Positions 1 to 9,000 of a DNA stretch of 64,000 nucleotides are shown here, one piece after another. The stretch is from positions 634,492 through 698,491 of the forward strand of contig NC_009410.2 of NCBI RefSeq assembly GCF_000002875.2. The letters run 5' to 3'. A program made the position numbers and the translations under genes. Position 1 is the first letter of the stretch. Every line of letters begins with the position of its first letter. The DNA is from Leishmania infantum JPCM5. Lineage: Eukaryota > Euglenozoa > Kinetoplastea > Trypanosomatida > Trypanosomatidae. Under the pieces are notes generated by a model that did not search any database, was not told the origin of the DNA, and worked only from the letters and a program-made list of their open reading frames with translations.

Positions 1-973
1 GTATGAACCCGCAACTGTGATTTGAACTCCGTGTACTCAAAGCTACCAACATACTATACACGGGACTGAGCGCTGGACGGTCTTCTGCTGCTGGCTGTGG
101 CTGTGGCTGTGGCTGTGTGTGTGGTCTGTGTGGTGTGTGTGGCGCGCGCATGCGTGATGGCATTGCGATTTAATTATACACCCGAGGCGCGCACAGCGCC
201 GCGGACGAGAACCGGAGTGACTGACTGTGCGCGCTGCTGCCGCTGCTGCACGTGCGCGTGCGCTGCGCCAGTCCACCTTCCTCCCAGCCGCACGTGGTGT
301 CGGCTGCGGCTGCCCACTGCTGTGTGCGTGCGCGTGGCTTGAAGGGTGGCCGAGATGCGAGCGCGCGTGTGTGCGTGTGGATGGGAACCAGGAGTAGCAC
401 CGTTGCGGAACACGACCCATTGATCTATCGGCGGACTTGCTCTTGGGAGACGTGCGGTGCTGTGCCCGCCGCGCATTCAAGGTCCCTTGGCGGCGATTAT
501 ATACCCTCGATGCTGCTTCACAGGATACCCAGCGTGGCCAGAGCTGCTGCTGCTGCTGCTGCGACCCGGCGTGGTGGGTGAGGGCTTTATCTGGTGCTTT
601 TATGCTTTTCGCTTGGTTTGAGCTTAACATAGTGTGGTCCACAGTGAGTAGATGAAGGAGTGGCGTACTGATCTTGAGCGCGCGTATCATGGTTCATGTC
701 CCTTTATTTTCGTCCAACCTTTGCGTGTTTCTCCCCCTTTTTTTGTTCGTTGTCGGTTGTCGCAACGGAGGCCTTTGTGGTCTTTTCGTGCGTACCCGGA
801 CCTCATACGCGGATGCTTTATGCTTGTATGAGGGAGCAAAACTCACGTAAACATCCGCGGGCCTTGGTGACCTGTGTTTGTCGTCACTACTTCTTTACCA
901 AAGGGCTGTAGTTCCGCAATAGTTCGATCTCAAAGTCTGTCGGCGAAAGGCGAGGCGCGCAGGGTTCTTCGTG
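1..973. other. Intergenic: 3' flank of an upstream gene and 5' leader of the Eaf6-like gene
   Basis: No convincing gene. It contains TGTGGC/GTGT-rich simple sequence around 88-140, a CTG trinucleotide run at about 543-562 and a pyrimidine tract at 721-750. Open frames here on both strands are rich in Arg, His, Cys and Ser, lack recognisable domains and overlap the simple repeats, so they are taken as spurious. Confidence 0.6.
721..770 (+). promoter_or_regulatory. Predicted polypyrimidine tract and SL trans-splice acceptor for the Eaf6-like gene
   Basis: A T/C-rich tract at 721-750 is followed by the first AG at 769-770, about 200 bases before the ATG at 974. This is the usual trypanosomatid layout (tract, AG, short leader, ATG). 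The exact acceptor is inferred; no transcript data were available. Confidence 0.4.
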
Positions 974-1963
974 ATGAGCCGTCGCCAGAATGGCGGCTCC
1001 AAGTCTGCCAACCCAGAGCAGCAGCTGCGTCAGGAGGCGGCCATCTTTCTATCCCCTGACGTGGAGCACGAGTTAGCCCAAATTCTTCAGCGGCGTGAGA
1101 GTATCGAAAGGGCTCTGCAGCGCATGGACGTGGAGGTGTACGACTTGGAGACCGCATTCCTGAAGCATTGCGTGTCGCATGGCGGCTCACTCTTCGACGG
1201 CTTCGGCCTGGAGCGCCGCGATAATGCGCACCGAAACCCTGTTGCCGTCCTAACACCACTGGCGACCTGTGCGTCTTCGATTGGAGGAGGAGGAAGTGCG
1301 ATTGCGCCACTCAGCTTTGAGGCCACTCCGGGCTCGTCACCAAGCTCTCTGCTACTCCCCACCGTCGCCAACGGCGAGCACGCGCGCACGTATCGTGTCC
1401 TTTCCAGCTTTTTCGGTGCCGGTGGGGCTAGTGGAGGAAGCAACGGCAGCGCAGCCACAGATCTGGCTGTCGCCTCGCACTCTCCGACGTCACTGAAAGC
1501 CGCTGGCAGCGTTGCATCACCTTCCGCAGCCGCGACCGTCTTTCAGGTCGGCAGCAAAGGGTCGACGGCACCCGCGTTTCACTACCGCATCCACTTTTTC
1601 AGCCCCAGCGAGCGTGTGTTCTCAGCGTGCTCTGTCGGGGCGCTGAGTCGAGTGGAGATTGCCAAGTCGACCCTTGCCGGATCGAGGGGTGAGCCGACCT
1701 CCTCGACGTGGTCGACAACGGCTGCTGCAGCAGGGCGCGGCAAAGGCTTGGGAAAACGCGGCCGTTTTAGTAGTGGCGGGGACGAGCTCAGAGGCGGCAG
1801 GAGTGGTACCGCATCGCTCTCGAGTGAATTGGAAAGGCGTTCGAATGCGCCACCGTCGCGGCGACATCAACGATACGCGAAGGAAGAAGATGATGCCGAT
1901 GATGACGATGCTTCAGAGAACGGCAGCGGCGATCGTCGCCGTCGACGTCGCCAGACCGAGTAG
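974..1963 (+). CDS. EAF6: Eaf6-like histone acetyltransferase (NuA4) complex subunit
   Basis: Predicted 329-aa nuclear protein resembling the Eaf6/NuA4 family, a small non-catalytic subunit of MYST-type histone acetyltransferase complexes. Residues about 30-83 form the family's N-terminal half: a helical, charged stretch with ERALQRMDVEVYDLETAFL, then GGSLFDGFGLE, matching the family's (I/V)YxLExxYL and G(N/S)xxxGFxxxL pattern. The second half (HFFSPSERVFSACSVGAL, about residues 205-225) matches the family's conserved SxxDRxFSxSS segment. Between them lies an Ala/Ser/Gly-rich insert of about 115 residues, so this protein is longer than ordinary Eaf6 proteins. The tail has an acidic block (EEDDADDDDASE) and an Arg6 run that could be a nuclear signal. 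ATG 974 was chosen over an in-frame GTG at 971. The complex and target histone cannot be read from sequence. Confidence 0.72.
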   Translation: MSRRQNGGSKSANPEQQLRQEAAIFLSPDVEHELAQILQRRESIERALQRMDVEVYDLETAFLKHCVSHGGSLFDGFGLERRDNAHRNPVAVLTPLATCASSIGGGGSAIAPLSFEATPGSSPSSLLLPTVANGEHARTYRVLSSFFGAGGASGGSNGSAATDLAVASHSPTSLKAAGSVASPSAAATVFQVGSKGSTAPAFHYRIHFFSPSERVFSACSVGALSRVEIAKSTLAGSRGEPTSSTWSTTAAAAGRGKGLGKRGRFSSGGDELRGGRSGTASLSSELERRSNAPPSRRHQRYAKEEDDADDDDASENGSGDRRRRRRQTE

Positions 1964-3070
1964 CCGACAGGCGGCCGCTAAGACACTCTCTCTATATATC
2001 ACGATCTATGTAGAGGGGCGTGTGTTGTTGTTTTGGTCGATGCAAGGCGTCTTCACGGCTGTACGAGGTGCTGGCCAGCGACAGGAGATGCAAGGGCGAT
2101 TCTCTACGTCAGCTGCAACGACAGCAGCGAACCAAAGGTGGCTGCGCATCCAAGTGCTTGTTTCTCTATCTGTCTCTCTGTGTAACATGCATACTTCCAT
2201 TTCTTGCTCACCGCCCCCCTCCCCCTGCTTGGCTCTGCATGACATTGAGCGTGCAGGCGGCGACTTAACTCAAACGCGAGCCGACAGACATGCCCCTCTC
2301 CTCCCGCGTGCCTTGGGGGCCAACCGATATACAAGAGGGCACCGCCGGGCCTTTGTTTGGCGACAAGATGCGGTCACCATGGATGATGTCCTCAATGCCG
2401 TGCTCCACCTGCAACCTTCATGCAATGCATCCCCCCTTCCTTTCTGTACGTTGCGCGTCTCTCGCACTGACGTACACACGGACGCACATCTTGAAACCAC
2501 TCACTACCACCACCCCTCACCCCTCCTCAAGCCCGCGCCAAATCGTACCAGCACGTGGCGCGCACTGATCTCACCTGTTTCTATTTTTAGTTGTGCGCAT
2601 TATCTTCTGCCATCCCCGTGTGAGTAAGCGCTACAGCCGCAGAGGTGGATAAGAAGGGGGTGGCATCCAGCCAGACGGCGTTGTGCACACATACACACTC
2701 ACACACAGCGGCAGGGGGCAGATACATCCGCGTAGGGAAGCGGTGAGAGCGTGAAAAGACGCCACGAAAGCCAACAGAGCGAGGGAGCGACAGGAGATCT
2801 GCACTAACCGTTAAGCAAACCTACCCCTCTCCCTTCTCTGCCGTGCCTCCCGCCACCGCCCTCCCTTTGTTTCTTCTCTGCCGGCTTGTTTGAATTTTTG
2901 CGGAGTTTTGCCCCGTGCTCGCCTGGTCCCTCTCCCTCTTCTTCCGGCTTTCTTCCTCCGTTGCCCAGTGCGTTGAGCGACGAAGCGCTGGAAGCGAACG
3001 CAGTCCATCTCGTCTCCTCATCCTCTACCCGCTCAGCGCTGGACAAGCAATCACGACACGGAGCGGCAAG
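1964..3070. other. Intergenic between the Eaf6-like gene and UTP10
   Basis: 1.1 kb without a supported gene. The frame continuing to about 2627 overlaps the Eaf6-like CDS out of frame and has no domain. The right half is CT-rich and holds the UTP10 trans-splice region; short CA-type repeats lie near 2690-2710. Confidence 0.6.
2821..2968 (+). promoter_or_regulatory. Predicted polypyrimidine tracts and SL acceptors for UTP10
   Basis: A strong CT tract at 2821-2880 is followed by AG at 2904-2905. A second tract at about 2926-2965 ends in CAG at 2966-2968. No ATG occurs between either AG and the ATG at 3071, so both acceptors give the same protein start and argue against the upstream open extension of the frame. 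Confidence 0.45.
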
Positions 3071-6000
3071 ATGACGTCACAGCTCGCCTCACAGCTACAG
3101 CGGCTGCAGCAGCGCCCGGATGGGAGCCAGCACCGACTCGCCAAGTCGTTTCTCTTCAGCACGCAGGACGCACAGAGCTTCTCTCGGGAGCAAATTCATC
3201 AGCTGGCGTTGAATGGCCTGCAAGCGTTGACAGCGATGGACAATCGGTTCCACCCTTTCATCCAGGACCTCTTTGACGTGAAGCGTGTGCGTCAAGAGCG
3301 CTCGATGCTGACGACAACGGAGGACTCCACGCTGCGCGTCCGCCTCGAGCACTTTCTCACGCTCCTCAGTCCCCATCTCTTTCTTACTGCGGCGCAACAG
3401 GTGTTGGAGTTCCTGGTGCGCGTTTACGAGGTGCACATCTACGACGTCGCATCCGTGCTGCGCGCCTTCCTGCCGTACCACGATCACAACATCTTTGCCC
3501 GCGCACTGCTACTGCTCGACTTGCGTGACACGGGCTTCGACTTCCTCGCCACAAACCAGCTGCGCGGTGCTCCGCTGCTGCGGGAGCACCTCGTGCTTGC
3601 ATGTGCCGAGAGTCGCAAAGCCGCCAGGCTGGTCTGCCTCACGGTCGCCATGCCGTTCCGGTACGAGATCCGACATCATGCCGCCAACGCCCTCTTCGCC
3701 AGCGTTGTGACGCAGCTGACGACGCACAAGGACGCTGAGGCGCTCTGGCGCACGTTTCTGCCGTTTGTGCTCGAGCTGCTCTCTGGCGCCGTTTCGGGCG
3801 CAGAGGCTGGCACCGAGGAGTCGAAGCGTGCACGGCAGAGCGACAACGCACGCGGCGGGAGCAGCCGCGTATCAACGGAGTCTGTGGCCACTGCCCTGGT
3901 CGTGCTGGCTGCCTGGTCGGCCCACGTGCGCTTCTCCAAAGCCATGCTTATCACCATGCTGAAGCCGATCTTTCGCTACACCACGGCAGCAGCCTTCGCA
4001 GCGACAGGCGAGGGCCATCATGGCGCTGGCGTATCCTACCTGCCGGTGCGCGACCTGCTTGCTCTGCTGGAGATCGTGCTAGCGACACAGCACCACGCGC
4101 TCTCTGACGTATCCGTGGCGCCGCTCCTTCAGACGCTCTTGACGCTACCGTGGCGCACCTTAGCTTCGCAGCTCCCATTTGCGGAGACGACGATGATGGT
4201 GGCAGGCCCCAACGGTGCACCAACAACGTCGCCGCGCCACAGCGCTCTTCTGGCCACGCTGCTGCAGACTGCGCTGGAGCGCCTGAGTAGCGTCTCGGAG
4301 GCGCGCCTGCTGCCCTCTGAAGTCGTCGAATTCCTGACATGCGCGGCGGAGGACTTGCCTCTCTCCAACTATATGGTCACGCGCTACCTGCGCGTGCTCA
4401 TGACCGCAGAGGCTGGCGCAAGCCCGGCAGGCGCCGTGGCCGACACACCGGCACGGGCGGCGGAGGGGGCGAGCAACCAATCGCTGTACTACCGTCTGGC
4501 AGTGGCGCTGGAGCGACGGTATGCCATCGTCTTCGACGGCGTGCTATCGGAAGTGCTTCTGCACCCCGAGACGACGGCGGCGGCTACCGCGTTTCTCGCC
4601 CGCCACTTCCGCGGCACGCGGTATGGCATGGTCGAGGTGGGCAGCACGCTCTCCGGGGCTACCGAGACACTGCCTTTGTTCGCGTGCCTGCTCCACCCCG
4701 TGCCGGAAGTGCGCGCGCTGGCTGCCAAGACGCTTCAGGGTATGCCCACAGCGCAGCTGATAAGTGACGCCAGCACGGCCAGCGGCAGTGGTCAGTCCCT
4801 CGTCGATCTGCTGGCGCATGTCATCTCTTATGAGCGCAACTGCACTGCGGCCGAGGCTTTTGTGGCCACCGCTGCTGCGGTGATGGAGCGGCTGGCGGCT
4901 CGGTGGTCCAGCGAGAAGTCAATGGGGCGCGACGAGCTTGGCTGCCGTGCTGCGTGTCAACTGGTGCGCTCCGTCTACTCCATGGTGCTGGCGTGGTCGC
5001 CTTCGGTGGCCTCTGCCGCGCCGGCAAGCGTGGCAGCACGGGCTGAGGCGCAGCGCCGCGTGGTGCTGCCGCTCGTGACCACTCTCCTGCGGCCGGCTCT
5101 ACTGACATGGACGAGAGGTGCCGGCGCCATGTCGTCGGCTGCACAGGACTTTCGCACATCAGTGCTCTACCATGCGACTCTCCTGTACGCACAGTGGGCG
5201 GGGACACCCTCGGCAGCCATGCAGACCCCAGGCGAAGATGTCGCCCTGGCTGCGCAGGTGGCCAGCGGGCTGGTGGCGACGTTGGAGGCCGGCTGCGGAG
5301 GCCCAGACGCTCTGGCCCCGCTTTTCCGCGCCCGCTCCTCATCCGACAAGGAGCAGGATAAGAAGACTGCGAGGAACGGCAGTAGTGGCAAGAGGGAGCG
5401 ACAACGGGTTGGCCGCCGCTGTATCGCCTCGGCCGAGTCCGACTCCGACGACAGCAAGGAACAGCAGCAATCGCAGGCGGGCAGCAGTGGCCGCAATGGC
5501 TGCATCGTAACCGGCGCGCGCATTGCGTGGTTCACCGACCTCATTCAGTGTGATGCCCTACTTGACTCCATCCGCACCGAGGCACAGCGGCGTCTGCCCG
5601 ATGCCTTCGCTGCCGCGCGCACGGCGGCGCGTGAGGCCGCTACAGACCTCTCCAGCGCTGCATCCTGTGAGGTGGAGGTTGCCGTTGCTCTTGCCGCCGC
5701 GCTGCTGCCGGCGATCGGAACAGAAGTGCCCGCCAACGTACTCGAGACGGTGTCTGCTGTCGTGATATTCCTGCATGGCGGCAACGCGGCAAACGACGCC
5801 GCGGCCTCGGAGACTGCCATGGCCAGCAGCGCCACCTCCGCTGCAGCCGACGGGGGGTATCTAGATGTGGCTTACGCGACTTTTCTGGACAACGGCAGCG
5901 AACGACGCGTTGCTCAGGTGGGCCGTGGAACGGTGGACGCCGCCACGGCGGCTCGTGAGCAGCTGTACGAAGCTCCTCTCGTTGCAAGAGTTGGAGCCGT

Positions 6001-9000
6001 GCTGCGTGCGGCGCTCACGCGGGTGCTGGCGCGTGCGGCTACGGCGGCCGCTGCTTCCGTGAGCTCGTGGGCGCCGCTCGTGCTGCAGCTTTGCCAAGGC
6101 CTCGGCTTCGTCGGCGCTGCGCTGCCGAGTATCGCGGCGCAGCCAGACGTCTTGGCGCCAGCGTATCTCGAGCTAATCAGCAGCATGACTGCCGTGGCAA
6201 CGACCGCAGAGGTGACAAGCGCCGCCGCTGCGTTGCGCCAGGTTGACTGGTACGCGCTTGTAGCGGACGCCGTGTTTAGCTCAGCAGAGCAGAGCGAGGT
6301 GAACGACGCCCCGTACGCGAAACCGATGACCCTCGCCGCTCTTGCACTTGTGCTCTTCCTCCCGCTCCGCGCCCCATCTACGCAACGCCTGGCGCAGCTG
6401 CGCGCGCTACAGGATACAGTGGTCACGGCCGGCGCACAGCACGGCAGTACCCGCGGAGGCGCGAACAGACTAACGGGAGAGCAAGTGATTGTTGCCTCCG
6501 CCATGCAGCTGCAGCAAGGTACCTCCTCGTCCACATCGACGTCGGCGTGCACCGTGACGGCGCTGAGCTGCCTGATCGAGTGCATGGCTGTGGAGGAGCG
6601 CAAGTATCAGCTGACCCCTAGCGCTGCCGCACTCGTATGCTCGCTGCTGAATATGCAGAATGGCACAGACGGCGGTGCGCAGGCGTACGTTGTGCCGGTT
6701 GGATGGGCGCACCGCGTCGTTCGGTACTTCTTTCGCAGCCACAACAGTCACGGCGGTGAGCGTGCGCGTGCCGGCTCTTCCGCTGCTGCTGCTGCGGTGC
6801 TGTCGCCTGCTGAAATTACACCACAGCAGGTCTGCCTGATCGAGGCTATGCTGCCGCGTGTTGAGGGAATTCTCACCAGCATTGAGAACGTCGACGCAAC
6901 TTCTCCCTCTTCCTCGACCCGCACCGCCACCGCGGATGCGGCCGACTTGGTCGACGCCGTTTGCAGCCGTCTGCGGCTCTGGGGAAGTGCGAGCGCGAAG
7001 GAAGACGCCGTCACCGGCAATGCTTCCGTGAGGCTGGTTGAGCTGCTTCTGAAGCACCCGTATGTGCACGTGCACCACGGCGGCGGTGCTCGGCCCGTGT
7101 ACCGCTACGCGCTGGCTGCCCTGGCTGTCGGGCTGAGCTACGGTTTGGAGGACCGCCAGTCGACGCAGTCGACCGTCTTCAAGTCGAGGAAGTCGGCCTC
7201 CACGGCAGCGTCTCGCAAGGGCGAATACGCATTGTCGGCTGAGTACCAGCGACTGGTAGCGGCGCGGCTGCAGCCGGTGGTGCTGCATGCCATAGATGTC
7301 ATTGGCACGGATGTGGCCCTGGCGTGCATGGGAACGCTGGGCGGGTACGAGTATTTCTTTCTGCCTCTCGTTGCCTCTGTCGAGAGCGCGACGGCCTCTG
7401 CTGGTGGGCATTCGCTCGTGACATCGAAGGCAAAGACAGCCCATGGTTGGCCATCACAGGCGATGAGCACTGGCCGTGAGACCGCAAGTGAAGCCGTTGC
7501 CGTGCTGCTAAAGCGTGTACACGAGATGCTCGAGACCCTGGCGCCGTCGACCGCCGCGGCCGCTGACGAGACGCCGTCGGCGAAGCACAATGGAGTAACC
7601 GAGCGCGCTGCGGAGGGGGAGGATGGCGCGGCATCCGCGGCATCCGCGCCGGAGGCGCGCTGGCGACCGCCGGCGTCGGCAGCCGTCGCAAACCCGCTAA
7701 CTTTCGCAGACGCACGGCGTGTGCTGCGTCTGCCGTCTGTGTGCGCCGCTGCTGCCGGAGGCACCGGCAAATGGCCTCTCGGCGCGCTGAGCCACGAGAG
7801 CCTGCGCCTCCTCCGCACACTGCTTCGCGTGCTGCCCACCGTCGCCATGGACGAGGAGGAGGACGGCGAGAGCATCTTTGCGCTGGTGATGGAGTGCGTG
7901 GAGTTGTACCCGCTTCAAGGAATGGAGGTGCTGCTGCGTCACGCGGCTTCCTCGGCCGTTTCAGACGATGTGGCGATGCTGCCGCGCGTCCAGCAGCTGC
8001 GTCTCGGTGCTCGCGGCTCGTTGCAAGTTGAAGGTGTGCTGCGGTTTGTGGAAGCCCTCGTGCACGTGTGCACAGATCAGACTCGGCTGCTGTCGGAGAA
8101 GGTGACAGACGGCGCCCATCGCATCAAGAGCCTGCTGCTGCGCGAGATGATGGTGCTGATGGCGCGCCTACTCGTAGATGACCTTAGGGAAGACGACGGC
8201 GCTGAGAAGGATGAGGAGGCATCTGCCGCTTCTCTGAGGCGTTCGGAGGTCGCTACCGACGCAACGGAGTGGCGCCAAAGTGAGCTGCACTTTCATGTGG
8301 ACACAATTGCCGGTCTCCTGCGGGCGACAGAACCGCTTTTGAAGGTGCCGACCGCTACCGCTGCCGCGGCAGTGACTGCCCGCACGAGCGTTGCGGAAAG
8401 CAGCACATGCCTGCACATCCCGCTCGTCTCTCTCCTCATAAAGCTGGAGCCGTTCGACCACACGGAGGCGCTTGGCTTCCGCAGCGCGCGCGAAGTATGC
8501 CAGGAAATTCTGTCGAGCTTTGACGTACGCACGCAGGTGGAGTGCCTGGGGCAGCTGATGCGCCTTGTTGCCGACCCGGCGGCGCAGCTCAGCTCCGGCG
8601 CCAACGCAGGGGAGGATGGCGAGGAGCAGCAGCGAGTGCAGCACCTCTTCCGCCGCATGGTGAAGCCGAATCAGGTCATCAACCGCCAGGAGGCGATTAT
8701 GCATCTCGTCAATCTGACGGTGAAGTCTGACCTCTTCCTCGAGCCATTCCTCGCCTTGCAGCGTCACGCCCGCTCCAGCCAACCGAGCCGCGCTGCAGAG
8801 AGGCGACGCCGGCAGCAGCAGCAGCAGCGCGGCGAAAGGAGCACCGGGGCCGACAAGGCGGATGGGAAGGAGAGCGACGCCGACGAGGAGGCTGAGGAGC
8901 AGGCTGAGGGCGCGCCGCAGCGCGAGGACGGCGGCTGCATGGGGCTGCTCGTGAGTGCGCTGGAGCTCTTTGCGCACTACCACGACCTGCACGAGACGAC

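Noticed and set aside
88..140. TGTGGC/GTGT-rich stretch as a telomere- or subtelomere-type repeat
   Set aside because: The unit is not the TTAGGG-type telomere repeat and the stretch is short; ordinary simple sequence in a 3' flank.
1659..2627. 322-codon frame overlapping the Eaf6-like gene
   Set aside because: Out of frame with a gene that has family motifs; Arg/Pro-rich shadow continuing into the spacer.
2915..3070. Upstream extension of the UTP10 frame
   Set aside because: It starts with a non-ATG codon within the splice-acceptor region, and similarity to UTP10 begins directly at ATG 3071.
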